This document shows positions 30,578 through 40,106 of a stretch of DNA of 64,000 nt, piece by piece; the stretch's first letter is position 1; the number at the start of each line of letters is the position of its first letter. The DNA is from Haloferula luteola. GTDB lineage: Bacteria > Verrucomicrobiota > Verrucomicrobiia > Verrucomicrobiales > Akkermansiaceae. A program made the position numbers and the translations under genes. A model generated the notes under the pieces. It searched no databases. It was given only the letters and a program-made list of their open reading frames with translations, and had not been told where the DNA came from. The DNA is taken from contig NZ_JACHFD010000009.1 of the NCBI RefSeq assembly GCF_014201715.1, positions 1-64,000 of the forward strand. Direction: 5' to 3'.

Positions 30578-31768
30578 ATGGCATCAACCATGGCGGAACC
30601 CGAGCGGGATGCAGATCCAACCGAGGGTGAGAGTTTTGAAGAGAAGCGGTCGCGATTTTGTTCGATCCGGGATTCGGTGAGCGTGATCAGCGTCTCCCAA
30701 GTGGGGCTGTTCGTATTGGTGCTGGGCTGGGTGCTGTATCATAGCCGTCCGGTGCTGATGCCGGTGTTGATGGCGCTCTTGGTGTCGCTGGTGTTGAACC
30801 CGGTGTATCGGGTGTTCCGAAAGGCGCGGCTGCCGCGGATCCTGGCGTCGGCGCTGACGGTATCGGGCCTAGTGGGATTGTTGGGATTTGGTGCTTATCA
30901 ATTGGTGGAGCCGGGGGCCCAGTGGATGGAGTCATTGAACCAGGATGTCGTCTCCCGGCGTTTGCAGGAGGTTTTCCGGCCAGTAAAAGAGGTGCAATCT
31001 GAGATCGAGCGGATGGCTCATCGGGTGGAATCTGTCACGGCGGGCACGGTGACAGAGGATGCAGAAGGCACGGAGGGTGAGGTGGCGAAGGTGCAAGTTG
31101 CACTTCCCAAGGAGGCAGAGGAGGTGAAGGGGCCGGTGATCGTGCAGATTCAAGAAGACCCAGTGGATGCGGTGGTGGCGACGACGCAGGATCTGGGTGT
31201 GGGCACGGTGGCGTTTTTGTTTTTGGTGCTGTTCGCGCTGGCCTACGGGAATCGAATCGTTCGGCGCTTGGGGGAGGAGGAGCATGCGGCCGTGATTTTG
31301 GAGCGGATGGCGGAGGATGTTTCGCGCTATCTCTTTACGATCACCACGATCAACTTTTGCCTGGGGCTTGGAATCGGATTGGCCATGTGGGGCTTGGGGA
31401 TGCCGAATCCTGCCTTGTGGGGGGTATTGGGGATGGTCCTGAATTTCATCCCTTATCTTGGGGCGCTGATTGGAACCGGCATGGTCTTTTTGGCGGCAGC
31501 GGCGACATTTGATCAAGCCAGTCAGGTGCTGGTGGTGCCTTGCGTCTACTTCGGGTTGACGGCCCTGGAAGGCAATGTGGTGACGCCATTGGTTCTGGGA
31601 GGGAGATTTCGCCTGAATCCGCTGGTCGTGTTTTTGTGGGTCTTCTTGTGGGCGGGAGTGTGGGGAGTCGCCGGAATGCTGGTGGCGATGCCGGCGCTGG
31701 TGACCTTCAAGATCGTATGCGAGAACATGGCGACGATGGAGGGTTTCCGTCGGGTTCTCACAGCATGA
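30578..31768 (+). CDS. AI-2E family membrane transporter
   Basis: 396 aa. Start ATG 30578 has a GAAGGGG about 6 bp upstream; ATG 30590 is an alternative. Seven or eight hydrophobic segments in the AI-2E/PerM pattern: SQVGLFVLVLGWVLYHSRPVLMPVLMALLVSLVLNPVYR near the N-terminus, and GLGIGLAMWGLGMPNPALWGVLGMVLNFIPYLGALIGTGMVFLAA and VVTPLVLGGRFRLNPLVVFLWVFLWAGVWG toward the C-terminus, the conserved pore-like region. A hydrophilic, acidic stretch (residues about 120-195) lies between. Family members export varied substrates or ions; true autoinducer transport is unproven here. Stop overlaps the next ATG (31765-31768). Confidence 0.88.
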   Translation: MASTMAEPERDADPTEGESFEEKRSRFCSIRDSVSVISVSQVGLFVLVLGWVLYHSRPVLMPVLMALLVSLVLNPVYRVFRKARLPRILASALTVSGLVGLLGFGAYQLVEPGAQWMESLNQDVVSRRLQEVFRPVKEVQSEIERMAHRVESVTAGTVTEDAEGTEGEVAKVQVALPKEAEEVKGPVIVQIQEDPVDAVVATTQDLGVGTVAFLFLVLFALAYGNRIVRRLGEEEHAAVILERMAEDVSRYLFTITTINFCLGLGIGLAMWGLGMPNPALWGVLGMVLNFIPYLGALIGTGMVFLAAAATFDQASQVLVVPCVYFGLTALEGNVVTPLVLGGRFRLNPLVVFLWVFLWAGVWGVAGMLVAMPALVTFKIVCENMATMEGFRRVLTA

Positions 31769-32679
31769 CCTTGGATAAGATGATTAGAAAGCGGCTGTTG
31801 ATGGAGGCTCAGGCTTGGTGGGCGGCATGGAGCAAGTCCGAGGCGGCATTGATGGCGGCGGCGATCGCTTTTTATGCGGCGTTGTCGATTGTGCCGTTGA
31901 TGTTGTTTTTGCTGTCGGTGGTGGGGGGATTTTTCGAGTTCACCTCAGCCGGCAGCGATGCGAGGGCGGAGGTTCTGGCGGTGGTTTCGCGGCAATTGTC
32001 GCCAGAAGTGGGAAATGCGCTGGATCGGGTTCTGGCGGGGCTGCAGGCCTCGGCGACGTCGAAGGGCCCGGTGGCCTTTGGAGGATTTCTGTTGAGCGCC
32101 TCGCTTGTGTTTCACCAAATCGATATGGCCTTCTCGCGGATTTGGGATCACCACCCTGCGCCTGCACCGGGCCGGAAGAAATGGCTGCGCAAAATGAGGA
32201 TCCTGTTGTTGGCCCGGTTGCGTGCGCTCGCGTTGTTGTTTGCCTTGGTGATTTTGGTGGTGGTGGTGTTTGTGGGCGGCCTGGTGATGCGGGGGCTATC
32301 GGAAGTGATTCACCGGGTTCTTCCCCAGATGGAGTCGTTTTCGTTTGCCGGGACCTTGGTGATTGGCCTCGGGCTGAATTTTGTGGTGTTCCTTTTGCTC
32401 TATCGATTCTTGTCGAAAAAGCGGGTGACGTGGCGATCCTGTGCGATCGGAGCCATCGTTGCGGCGAGTTGTTGGGAAGCGGGCAGCCGACTGCTGGTCG
32501 AGTTGTCGGTGGGGAGGAATTACAGCGCGTATGGCATTGTAGGGGCTTTGTTAGTCGTGCAGTTGTGGATTCACTACAACGCCATGATCCTGCTGGGAGG
32601 AGCGGTGTTGGTGAAAACTTTGAACGAGCCTCAAAGCGATTCGGCGATCAAAGATGCCGAATCGAGAAAGTCGGGATAG
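31765..32679 (+). CDS. YihY/BrkB-family inner-membrane protein
   Basis: 304 aa from ATG 31765 (MTLDKMIRKRLLMEAQAWWAAWSKSEAALMAAAIAFYAALSIVPLMLFLLSVVGGFF). The family's usual A.A.AFYA..S..P opening is plain. Six hydrophobic segments, including LLFALVILVVVVFVGGLVM, FAGTLVIGLGLNFVVFLLLYRFL and YGIVGALLVVQLWIHYNAMILLGGAVLVK, where the conserved GA.GS-like region near the C-terminus ends the fold. Formerly misannotated as RNase BN; function is unknown. Coupled to the AI-2E gene by a 4-bp overlap. Its 3' end overlaps the convergent epimerase gene by 49 bp. Confidence 0.88.
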   Translation: MTLDKMIRKRLLMEAQAWWAAWSKSEAALMAAAIAFYAALSIVPLMLFLLSVVGGFFEFTSAGSDARAEVLAVVSRQLSPEVGNALDRVLAGLQASATSKGPVAFGGFLLSASLVFHQIDMAFSRIWDHHPAPAPGRKKWLRKMRILLLARLRALALLFALVILVVVVFVGGLVMRGLSEVIHRVLPQMESFSFAGTLVIGLGLNFVVFLLLYRFLSKKRVTWRSCAIGAIVAASCWEAGSRLLVELSVGRNYSAYGIVGALLVVQLWIHYNAMILLGGAVLVKTLNEPQSDSAIKDAESRKSG

Positions 32680-33467
32680 CGTAGTTTCCAGCCAGCTGCC
32701 TTCAGTTTGGCATTGGAAACTTGTTTGTGGGTCCAGCCTCTTTTGCGGTTTGGATCTCGGGGAGCCGATTCGGGGAGGGGGCGATCAAAGAGATGGGCGA
32801 GGCCTTCGAAGGTCTCCCGCTGACTGCGGGGGTGGGAATCGCTGACATTCCAGATGCCGGGTGCGAGACCTGAAGTGGCGGCAAGGAGGACGGCGGAGGC
32901 TGCGTCGTCGCGATGGATTTGATTGAGGATCCGCCGCCCATCCTCCTCGAGGGTGGCTTCGGCCGAGAGGAATTTCTTGAGAATAAAGCTACGGTGTGGG
33001 CCGTAGATGCCGGAGAGTCGGAAGACGTAACCGCGGTGGGATAGCACTTGGTCTTCAGCGGCGCGCAGGATCCGACCGGTTTCTCGATCGGGATCTGCGG
33101 GGGAGGTCTCGGTGACGAGTGAGCCGTCGGTTTGGGCGTAAACCGAGCTGGATGAGGTGAAGAGAAGGGGAGTTTCTGGAAAGTTTTCGAGGAGGTGGCG
33201 AGTTCCGTCGAGGTAGACCGAGCGATATGCATCCGATCCGCCGCGCCCGGAGGAGGCGCAGTGGACGATGAAGTCGGGCTGAGTGAGGGAGAGGGCAATT
33301 TCAGCGATGTTGCTGGCCGAACTGAGATCCGCGACCCGTTCCGACAGACCGGACGTGGTGGAAGGGCGGGGGGACTGGGAGAGGGCAGTGACCCGCCACC
33401 CCGCCTGAAGGAAATCGCGGGAAATGGCTTGGCCGAGATAGCCGTGACCGCAGAGCAAAAGATGCAT
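32631..33467 (-). CDS. NAD-dependent epimerase/dehydratase (extended SDR, YeeZ-like)
   Basis: 278 aa from ATG 33467 (MHLLLCGHGYLGQAISRDFL); a TTG start 6 bp earlier is possible. The N-terminal Rossmann motif is GHGYLGQ. TSSSSVYAQTDG carries the Ser/Thr region, and VFRLSGIYGPHRSFI the conserved GIYGP-like stretch; the classic YxxxK is not obvious, as in YeeZ-type proteins. Cofactor-dependent sugar or small-molecule reductase, substrate unknown. Starts 8 bp after the stop of the amidase gene, so probably co-transcribed with it. It overlaps the 3' end of the YihY gene on the other strand (32631-32679). Confidence 0.8.
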   Translation of the reverse strand: MHLLLCGHGYLGQAISRDFLQAGWRVTALSQSPRPSTTSGLSERVADLSSASNIAEIALSLTQPDFIVHCASSGRGGSDAYRSVYLDGTRHLLENFPETPLLFTSSSSVYAQTDGSLVTETSPADPDRETGRILRAAEDQVLSHRGYVFRLSGIYGPHRSFILKKFLSAEATLEEDGRRILNQIHRDDAASAVLLAATSGLAPGIWNVSDSHPRSQRETFEGLAHLFDRPLPESAPRDPNRKRGWTHKQVSNAKLKAAGWKLRYPDFLDSASLIAESL

Positions 33468-33475
33468 GGGCAAAG

Positions 33476-34786
33476 TCAGGGTCCGGACTCGGGAGCAGGC
33501 GGCATCTGGGGGCGGACGCGGCGATAGTGACGGGCCAGGCCATCGGCGACCGCACGGGCGTATTCGTGAAAAATCGATGGTTGGAGTTTGCCGTCGACCT
33601 CGCGCTCGCCTTCGTAGTCGCCTGCCTGGATACGGGTGTAGTCTTCGACCGAGTTCATGACGTAGGGCTCGAGGTAGACGACCGGGGCTGCGTAGATTCG
33701 ATTGGCAAGAAGGTTGCGACCCCAGAGGTAGGGATTGCCGGCGACATTGACGGCACGCGCCGAATTGGTTTCGTAGAGAAAAGGAGGGAGGTCGGTCTGT
33801 TCGGTGAAGGCCTCAATGATGCTCAGGCTGGCGGCGGTTTCCTCTGCATGGCTGCCGTCAAGCAAACGGCGGAGAAGATGGAAGCGTTGGTCATCGAGTG
33901 CCATTTCCTCGGGGCTGTAGGCCCCATTGACCAGAAGGTGGAGATGGTGTCCTTGGACGAGTGCCGGATTGGCGGGATCTCCCCAGGGCTCGGCGTTGAA
34001 GTGCAGGCAAACCACCAAATCAGGTTGCCATTGGCGGATCTTTTCTGCACGGGCCCGAATTTCAGCGGTGCGATAGAAGAGGCGCTCCGCGAGGGTGGTC
34101 GGAACTTCCAGAACCGAAGTTCGTGCTTCTTCCAGAAAGGACTCGGGCCGAGAGGAGGTGACAGGTTCGCCGTTGCTCCGAACCAATAAAATTTCCGCGC
34201 CGAGGTCTTCCAGCAGCGGCTGCAGGCGGCGGGCGACTTGGAGGGTGAGGTCGCCCTCCGCGACAGGGGTGCCCTCGCCAATGCGAAACCAGCGTTCCTC
34301 CATGGGAGCCCATTTGCCGCCGATGTGACCGGGGTCAATGGCGATCCGAACCCCTTCCAGTGGAGAACTCGGGGGGGCGGGTGGGAATTCATGGGCTGCC
34401 CGCCACGGACGGGTCGGTGTGGCGGCCCGGCGCGCGAAATGAAGTTGGTAGGGCCGATTGGAGATGCCGGTTTGAATAAGGACGTCGTGCGTCCCGAGAA
34501 TCAAGTCATCCTGCCAGTCACGGGAACTGCAGTAGACGGTCTCCATCAGCTGGATGAAGGCGTCGCGGGTCATTGTCGATTGCCAGGGATCGAGACTGGA
34601 CCAATCGGGAGCCGGGGCGAGCTCAGACAAATGAGGCGAAGATTCGCTGACCACCGGAGGAGCAGGCTCAGGAGCTGGGGCTTCCGTTGGGAGAGGCGAA
34701 GGAGTGGGTTGGCTCCATTTCCACAGCACGAGGCCAGCCGCGACGGCGCCTGCAAGCATCAGGGGAATGGAAGTTCGGTGGCCCAT
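33476..34786 (-). CDS. Membrane-anchored N-acetylmuramoyl-L-alanine amidase (Amidase_3)
   Basis: 436 aa. The N-terminal signal anchor (SIPLMLAGAVAAGLVLWKW) is followed by a Pro-rich linker (residues 25-60). The Amidase_3 domain starts near residue 145: VRIAIDPGHIGGKWAPMEERWF carries the first zinc His and nearby Glu, LTLQVARRLQPLLEDLGAEILLVRSNG follows, VVCLHFNAEPWGDP carries the second His, and VVYLEPYVMNS contains the likely catalytic Glu. Cleaves the bond between MurNAc and the stem peptide in the periplasm. An insertion (residues about 300-345, LLRRLLDGSHAEETAASLSIIEAFTEQ) is helical. Upstream gene of a two-gene unit with the epimerase. Confidence 0.85.
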   Translation of the reverse strand: MGHRTSIPLMLAGAVAAGLVLWKWSQPTPSPLPTEAPAPEPAPPVVSESSPHLSELAPAPDWSSLDPWQSTMTRDAFIQLMETVYCSSRDWQDDLILGTHDVLIQTGISNRPYQLHFARRAATPTRPWRAAHEFPPAPPSSPLEGVRIAIDPGHIGGKWAPMEERWFRIGEGTPVAEGDLTLQVARRLQPLLEDLGAEILLVRSNGEPVTSSRPESFLEEARTSVLEVPTTLAERLFYRTAEIRARAEKIRQWQPDLVVCLHFNAEPWGDPANPALVQGHHLHLLVNGAYSPEEMALDDQRFHLLRRLLDGSHAEETAASLSIIEAFTEQTDLPPFLYETNSARAVNVAGNPYLWGRNLLANRIYAAPVVYLEPYVMNSVEDYTRIQAGDYEGEREVDGKLQPSIFHEYARAVADGLARHYRRVRPQMPPAPESGP

Positions 34787-34844
34787 CCGGGGATTTTACT
34801 TGGCGTCGATAGGACGGCGGGGTCGGATGGCACGCAAGCGGAAC

Positions 34845-35645
34845 ATGAATTTCCTTCGCATTCTTTTTCTCGGCGACGTGGTGGGTGAACCCGGTCGCAA
34901 AGCTGTACTTCATCATCTCCCCGAGTTGAAAAAAGAACTCGGTGTTGGATTCGCGATCGTCAATGGCGAGAATGCCGCGGGCGGGCGAGGGATCACACCT
35001 CGATTGAGTATCGAGCTTCTGCGTGCGGGTGCCGCCGTGGTCACAACGGGTGATCACGTTTGGGATCAAAAGGAAATCGTCGATTATTTCCCAACGGAAC
35101 CGCGCTTGCTGCGCCCCATCAACTATCCGCCGGAAACTCCTGGTGCCGGATCCGTGGTTTTGGAGAGCCCCCAAGGCCCAGTGGCGGTGTTGCAGGGACA
35201 GGGCCGAAGTTTCATGCAGCCCGCCTTGGAGAATCCGTTTCTCCTGTTGGAGGCTGAGATCGATCGACTGAGGCAAGATGGGGTGAAAATGATCTTCGTG
35301 GATTTTCACGCGGAAACGACCAGTGAGAAGATCGCGATGGGCCGAGCTTTGGATGGGAAAGCCTCCGTGGTGGTGGGAACTCACACGCATGTGCAAACCG
35401 CCGATGAACGGATCTTTCCTGGCGGCACCGGCTATTTGACCGATGCAGGGATGTGTGGACCGGAGGATAGTGTTCTGGGGAGGTCGATCGAATCCGTCGT
35501 GTGGAGGTTCAAGGCGAGCATGCCCACACGATTCCCAATTGCGGATGGACCCGTGCGATTGTGCGGAGTCATCGCGGATGTGGATCCGGGAAGCGGACGT
35601 TGCGTGGCGATCGAGAGATTTCAGCGAACGGTCACTGAAGAATGA
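34845..35645 (+). CDS. TIGR00282/YmdB-family metallophosphoesterase
   Basis: 266 aa from ATG 34845 (MNFLRILFLGDVVGEPGRKAVL), matching the usual start of the family; ATG 34827 would add 6 residues. Metal ligands: D in GDVVGEPG, N in IVNGENAAGGRGI, D and H in TTGDHVWDQKE, H in VDFHAETTSEK, and the pair in VVGTHTHVQTADERI. GTGYLTDAGMCGP is a family signature. Members hydrolyse cyclic nucleotides such as 2',3'-cAMP and affect RNA metabolism. Divergent from the amidase gene. Confidence 0.92.
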   Translation: MNFLRILFLGDVVGEPGRKAVLHHLPELKKELGVGFAIVNGENAAGGRGITPRLSIELLRAGAAVVTTGDHVWDQKEIVDYFPTEPRLLRPINYPPETPGAGSVVLESPQGPVAVLQGQGRSFMQPALENPFLLLEAEIDRLRQDGVKMIFVDFHAETTSEKIAMGRALDGKASVVVGTHTHVQTADERIFPGGTGYLTDAGMCGPEDSVLGRSIESVVWRFKASMPTRFPIADGPVRLCGVIADVDPGSGRCVAIERFQRTVTEE

Positions 35646-35725
35646 CCCGCAGAACCCGTTCAATCCCTGTAAAATCAAGGATTTCGAGGTCCTGAGAAGA
35701 AACGAATTTTCGTTCCATATTTTTT

Positions 35726-35753
35726 TTGACAGGGTGATCGGCTCTGTTAACTT
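35726..35753 (+). promoter_or_regulatory. Likely sigma70 promoter of the tRNA-Thr/tuf unit
   Basis: A perfect -35 box TTGACA (35726-35731), preceded by a T run, and a TAACTT box (35748-35753) at 16 bp spacing. It lies about 110 bp before the tRNA-Thr gene and after the YmdB-like gene stop. The -10 match is moderate (TAACTT against TATAAT). No other candidate of this quality is seen in the gap. Confidence 0.6.
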
Positions 35754-35865
35754 CCGCCCCGCTCTTCCGGGGGGGTCACCACGGAAGCCGCTGATCGTCG
35801 AATCCTACTGGGTGACGATCGGGGGTGAAGGTGACGATCTCGCTGGGATGGCGAAAAGCCGAGTC

Positions 35866-35940
35866 GCTTGTGTAGCTCAGGGGTAGAGCACACCCTTGGT
35901 AAGGGTGAGGTCGCGGGTTCAATTCCCGCCACAAGCTCCA
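35866..35940 (+). tRNA. tRNA-Thr (GGT anticodon)
   Basis: Cloverleaf visible: acceptor gcttgtg (35866-35872) pairs with cacaagc before tCCA. D arm tagctcaggggtagagca, anticodon stem caccc/gggtg with loop ttGGTaa, variable loop aggtc, T arm gcgggttcaattcccgc. CCA (35938-35940) is encoded. Lies immediately upstream of tuf, as in many bacteria. Confidence 0.97.
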
Positions 35941-35983
35941 TCGGCCTCCATTTATCAGCAGTCCAACGCGAACCATCACCACC

Positions 35984-37168
35984 ATGGCCAAAGAAGCATT
36001 CACGCGCACCAAGCCCCACGTCAACGTCGGGACCATCGGTCACGTTGACCACGGGAAGACCACCCTGACCGCCGCGATCACCAATACGCTTGCCGACAAG
36101 GGTTACGCCCAAGCGAAGAAGTACGATGAAATCGACGGTGCTCCGGAAGAAAAGGAGCGCGGTATCACGATCTCGACCGCTCACGTGGAATACGAGACCG
36201 ACAACCGCCACTATGCGCACGTCGATTGCCCCGGCCACGCCGACTACGTGAAGAACATGATCACCGGTGCTGCCCAAATGGACGGCGCGATCCTGGTGGT
36301 TTCTGCCGCCGACGGTCCGATGCCCCAGACTCGTGAGCACATTCTGCTCGCTCGTCAGGTGGGTGTTCCGGCCCTCGTGGTGTTCATGAACAAGGTCGAC
36401 ATGGTGGACGACGAAGAGCTTCTTGAGCTCGTCGAGATGGAAGTGCGCGACCTCCTTTCGACCTATGACTTCCCGGGTGATGACATCCCGATCGTCAAGG
36501 GTTCCGCTCTGAAGGCCCTTGAAGGTGATGCCGCCCACAAGGAGAACATCTTCAAGCTCATGGAAGCTGTGGACTCCTACATTCCGGAGCCTGAGCGTCC
36601 GATCGATCAGCCTTTCTTGATGCCCGTTGAAGACGTGTTCTCGATCGAAGGTCGTGGCACCGTTTGCACCGGCCGTGTCGAGCGTGGCATCGTCAAGAAG
36701 ATGGAAGAAGTCGAGATCGTGGGTATTCGCGACACGCAGAAGACCACCGTTACCGACATCGAAATGTTCCGCAAGCTGCTCGACGAAGGTCGCGCCGGTG
36801 ACAACGTGGGTCTCCTCATCCGTGGTCTCAAGAAGAACGACGTTGAGCGTGGCCAAGTCATCGCCAAGCCCGGTTCGGTGAAGCCTCACAAGAAGTTCAA
36901 CGCCGAAATCTACGTTCTCTCGAAGGAAGAAGGCGGCCGTCACACCCCGTTCTTCTCGAACTATCGCCCGCAGTTCTACTTCCGGACGACCGACGTGACC
37001 GGTTCCATCAAGCTCCCCGAAGGTGTGGAGATGGTGATGCCTGGCGACAACGTGGGTCTCGAAGTTGAGCTCATCACCCCGATCGCCATGGAGAAGACCA
37101 TGCGCTTCGCGATTCGCGAAGGTGGTCGCACCGTGGGTGCCGGTCGTGTGGGTGAAATCCTTGACTAA
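35984..37168 (+). CDS. tuf: Translation elongation factor Tu
   Basis: 394 aa, full length. GTPase that delivers aminoacyl-tRNA to the ribosome. G1 GHVDHGKTT, effector region [16 protein letters not shown]3 [29 protein letters not shown]4 NKVDMVDD, and G5 GSALKAL; domains II and III follow, ending [11 protein letters not shown]. No Shine-Dalgarno: the start is preceded by an A/C-rich run (aaccatcaccaccATG). Sits between tRNA-Thr and tRNA-Trp. Codon use is strongly biased toward C-ending codons, as expected for a highly expressed gene. Confidence 0.98.
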   Translation: MAKEAFTRTKPHVNVGTIGHVDHGKTTLTAAITNTLADKGYAQAKKYDEIDGAPEEKERGITISTAHVEYETDNRHYAHVDCPGHADYVKNMITGAAQMDGAILVVSAADGPMPQTREHILLARQVGVPALVVFMNKVDMVDDEELLELVEMEVRDLLSTYDFPGDDIPIVKGSALKALEGDAAHKENIFKLMEAVDSYIPEPERPIDQPFLMPVEDVFSIEGRGTVCTGRVERGIVKKMEEVEIVGIRDTQKTTVTDIEMFRKLLDEGRAGDNVGLLIRGLKKNDVERGQVIAKPGSVKPHKKFNAEIYVLSKEEGGRHTPFFSNYRPQFYFRTTDVTGSIKLPEGVEMVMPGDNVGLEVELITPIAMEKTMRFAIREGGRTVGAGRVGEILD

Positions 37169-37227
37169 TACCCCTTCAAGGTTTCAGGGTCTCTGCCCCG
37201 CGCAGGGAATCTGATTCCAGATCTTAC

Positions 37228-37260
37228 GGGGCACCTTGGATCCAACTTCCGGGGTGCCCC
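37228..37260 (+). terminator. Stem-loop after tuf
   Basis: GGGGCACC (37228-37235) pairs with GGTGCCCC (37253-37260) across a 17-base loop. No T run follows, so this is more likely an attenuating or processing hairpin before tRNA-Trp than a full terminator. Confidence 0.5.
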
Positions 37261-37292
37261 GGCATCGCCTCAGTTCAACAGCATTTTTCAAC

Positions 37293-37368
37293 ACGGCAGT
37301 AGCTCAATTGGTAGAGCATCGGTCTCCAAAACCGAGGGTTGGGGGTTCAAGTCCCTCCTGCCGTGCCA
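37293..37368 (+). tRNA. tRNA-Trp (CCA anticodon)
   Basis: Acceptor acggcag (37293-37299) pairs with ctgccgt before gCCA. D arm tagctcaattggtagagca, anticodon stem tcggt/accga with loop ctCCAaa, and T arm gggggttcaagtccctc. CCA encoded. Lies directly upstream of secE. Confidence 0.97.
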
Positions 37369-37395
37369 CTTTTCAACGTTCCCACTTCGATTTCC

Positions 37396-37623
37396 ATGTT
37401 TTCCAAGATTTCCCGATTCCTTGGTGAAGTGAAGAACGAGCTTCGCAAGGCCAGCTGGCCTTGGGAGTCCGATCCAAAGATCAAGGGCTTCAAGAAGTAT
37501 AAGGAACTTGTGGATTCCACTGTGGTCGTGCTCATCGCGACCGTTCTTCTGGCCGGATTTGTCTCTCTCTGGGACATCATCCACACCCAGGTGATTTTCT
37601 TTCTGACCTCTCTCGGCCGCTGA
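37396..37623 (+). CDS. secE: Preprotein translocase subunit SecE
   Basis: 75 aa, the short single-span form. MFSKISRFLGEVKNELRKASWPWESDPKIKGFKKYKELVDSTVVVLIATVLLAGFVSLWDIIH: an amphipathic N-terminal helix with the conserved EVKNEL-KASWP motif, then one membrane helix. Part of the SecYEG channel. Start ATG 37396 lies 28 bp after tRNA-Trp; the longer frame from 37339 would overlap the tRNA. No Shine-Dalgarno (tttccATG). Confidence 0.95.
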   Translation: MFSKISRFLGEVKNELRKASWPWESDPKIKGFKKYKELVDSTVVVLIATVLLAGFVSLWDIIHTQVIFFLTSLGR

Positions 37624-37662
37624 TTTCTTCGCGCCGGGATTTTCCATTTTTCTATTTTTCTC

Positions 37663-38232
37663 ATGCCCATCATTCCTCCAGCCGAAAAGCAATGGTATGT
37701 GGTTCACGTTCTCTCCGGTCAGGAGCAGAAAGTGCGCGACCGCATCCTGCGTCAGGCCGAGGCGGAAGAGCTCGGCGATTGCATTTTCGAGGTGCTGGTG
37801 CCGATGGAAATGGTCTCTGAGGTCCGCAAGGGCAAGAAGACCGAGACGAAGAAGAAATTCTTCCCCGGCTATATCATCGTGAACATGAACCTCCTCACGG
37901 AGGACAACCAGCTCGTCGAGAAGACCTGGTACTTCATTAAGGAGATGGAAGGGGTGATTGGCTTCGCCGGCACCAAGGACCGCCCGATTCCGATGCGCCA
38001 GCGTGAGGTGGACGCCGTGCTCTCCCAAATCAAGGAGCGTGAGGAAAGTGCCCGGCCCGCGATCTCGTTCGAAGTCGGTGACACCGTCAAAGTGGCGGAC
38101 GGTCCGTTCGAAAGCCAGAGCGGTGTGGTCGAAGAAATCGACCTCGAGAAGGGCAAGCTCCGCGTCTCTGTGACCATTTTCGGCCGTGCCACACCGGTCG
38201 AGCTTGAGTTCTGGCAGGTCGAGAAAGCCTAA
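37663..38232 (+). CDS. nusG: Transcription termination/antitermination protein NusG
   Basis: 189 aa. The NGN domain (QWYVVHVLSGQEQKVRDRIL ... EVLVPMEMVSEVRKGKKTETKKKFFPGYIIVNM ... VIGFAGTKDRPIPM) is followed by a KOW domain (SFEVGDTVKVADGPFESQSGVVEEIDLEKGKLRVSVTIFGRATPVELEFWQVEK). Binds RNA polymerase and couples it to Rho or the ribosome. Between secE and rplK, the usual place. Start is preceded by a pyrimidine-rich leader (ttttctcATG), no Shine-Dalgarno. Confidence 0.97.
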   Translation: MPIIPPAEKQWYVVHVLSGQEQKVRDRILRQAEAEELGDCIFEVLVPMEMVSEVRKGKKTETKKKFFPGYIIVNMNLLTEDNQLVEKTWYFIKEMEGVIGFAGTKDRPIPMRQREVDAVLSQIKEREESARPAISFEVGDTVKVADGPFESQSGVVEEIDLEKGKLRVSVTIFGRATPVELEFWQVEKA

Positions 38233-38281
38233 TTTTCCGCCGATTCCCATTTTCCAAGAACCAGCATAACCCCGCAGCATC

Positions 38282-38710
<429 letters not shown>

Positions 38711-38795
38711 TCCTTTTCGGCTCCGCCTCGGCGGGGCCCTCAACCGCAGGAGGACTTCGCGTCCGTGAAGCCCGTCCGCACTGCAAACCACCACC

Positions 38796-39497
38796 ATGTC
38801 CAAACACCGCAGCAAGCGCTACAAAAAGGCCGCCGCCCTCGTTGAGGCCGGTAAGTCCTATGGTCTCGCCGACGCTGTCGGCACCGTGAAGAAATTCCCG
38901 GCGCCGAAGTTCGATCCGACCGTGACCGTTTCCTTCCACCTCGGCGTGGATCCTCGTAAGTCCGACCAAATGGTCCGTGGCTCCGTTTCCTTGCCTCACG
39001 GCACGGGTAAGAATGTCCGCGTGGCCGTTTTCGCCGCGGGTGCCGCCGCTGAGGCAGCCACCGCCGCTGGCGCTGAATTCGTCGGTTTCGAAGAACTGAT
39101 CAAGAAGGTTCAAGGAGGATTCACCGACTTTGACGTCGCCATTGCCACTCCTGAGGCGATGACCGAAGTTCGTAAGATCGCCCGGGTGCTGGGTCCCCGT
39201 GGCTTGATGCCGAACCCGAAGACGGGCACCGTGACCGACGACACCGCGAAGGCGGTTGCGGAAGTCAAGGCCGGCCGGATCGATTACAAGCTTGATAAGA
39301 ACGGCAATGTCGCTGGCTCCATCGGCAAGACCTCGTTTTCCGAAAGTGCCCTTCTCGAAAACGCCCAAGCGTTCATCGACAGCGTCCTGCGTGCGAAGCC
39401 TGCTTCCGCCAAGGGCAACTACGTCCAAAGCGTGACGATCGCCGCCGCGATGTGCCCTGGCGTGCCGATCGAGTCCTCCGTTTACACCAAGAACTGA
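38796..39497 (+). CDS. rplA: 50S ribosomal protein L1
   Basis: 233 aa. [27 protein letters not shown] opens the protein; [41 protein letters not shown] and [20 protein letters not shown] are family signatures. Forms the L1 stalk and usually autoregulates the rplKA mRNA. The 85-bp rplK-rplA gap contains an aggagg that lies about 42 nt upstream of the start, too far to serve, and the start itself is preceded by ccaccaccATG. Confidence 0.98.
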   Translation: MSKHRSKRYKKAAALVEAGKSYGLADAVGTVKKFPAPKFDPTVTVSFHLGVDPRKSDQMVRGSVSLPHGTGKNVRVAVFAAGAAAEAATAAGAEFVGFEELIKKVQGGFTDFDVAIATPEAMTEVRKIARVLGPRGLMPNPKTGTVTDDTAKAVAEVKAGRIDYKLDKNGNVAGSIGKTSFSESALLENAQAFIDSVLRAKPASAKGNYVQSVTIAAAMCPGVPIESSVYTKN

Positions 39498-39508
39498 GCC
39501 CACCCGCT

Positions 39509-40021
39509 ATGAATCCCGATAAGAAAATCATCATCGACGAACTGCTCGAGCGGGTGAACTCTTCGCCCTTCGTGCTGGTGGTGGAATACACCGGCATGAC
39601 GGTGACTCAGTTCTCCGAGCTGCGCAATCGTCTCTCCAATAGTGGTGCTGAGTGCCACGTGGCCAAGAACACCTACATGAAGAAGGCCCTTGCGGAAGCA
39701 GGGTTGCCGGACACGGGCGACGCCCTGGTCGGTCAGACGGCCTTCATCACCGGTGACTCCGACGTCGCTGCTGCCGCGAAGGTGCTCAAGACCTTTGAAA
39801 AGGAATTCCAGAAGCCAGCCATCAAGCTGGGCATCCTCGACGGAGCGATCCTCGACGAAGCTCAGGTCAAGGCGATTGCGGAACTTCCTTCCCGCGAAGT
39901 CATGCTCGCGACCTTGCTCGCCACGATCAATGCTCCGGCTTCCCAGTTGGTGCGCACGATCAACGAGCCGGCCGCTTCGCTGGCCCGCGTCATCCAAGCA
40001 AAATTCAACCCAGAGGGTTAA
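39509..40021 (+). CDS. rplJ: 50S ribosomal protein L10
   Basis: 170 aa from ATG 39509 (MNPDKKIIIDELLERVNSSPFVLVVEYTGMTVTQFSELRNRL). The globular RNA-binding domain is followed by the C-terminal helix that binds L7/L12 dimers (PASQLVRTINEPAASLARVIQAKFN). Only 11 bp separate it from rplA, so the usual L10-binding leader before rplJ is absent here; the structured spacer is instead between rplJ and rplL. An upstream in-frame start at 39452 would lie inside rplA. No Shine-Dalgarno. Confidence 0.96.
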   Translation: MNPDKKIIIDELLERVNSSPFVLVVEYTGMTVTQFSELRNRLSNSGAECHVAKNTYMKKALAEAGLPDTGDALVGQTAFITGDSDVAAAAKVLKTFEKEFQKPAIKLGILDGAILDEAQVKAIAELPSREVMLATLLATINAPASQLVRTINEPAASLARVIQAKFNPEG

Positions 40022-40042
40022 ATCGAAACAATCTGAACGGAC

Positions 40043-40106
40043 GGCGTCGCCTCTCCAGGCGGCGCCCGAATACACAATGGTTCCTCGTCGGACCCGCAGC
40101 TGCGGG
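40043..40106 (+). promoter_or_regulatory. Structured rplJ-rplL spacer with two hairpins
   Basis: ggcgtcgcc (40043-40051) pairs with ggcggcgcc (40058-40066), one mismatch; cccgca (40093-40098) pairs with tgcggg (40101-40106). The gap between rplJ and rplL is 137 bp, longer than usual. No T run, so not simple terminators. They may set the higher L7/L12 output or be processing sites; that is inference. Confidence 0.45.

Noticed and set aside
30051-30620. N-terminal extension of the family 2 glycosyltransferase
   Set aside because: This part overlaps queD on the opposite strand and has no likeness to glycosyltransferases; the real start is ATG 30050.
35747-36943. A 398-codon frame antisense to tuf and tRNA-Thr
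   Set aside because: tuf is unmistakable on the + strand; strong codon bias often creates long antisense frames.
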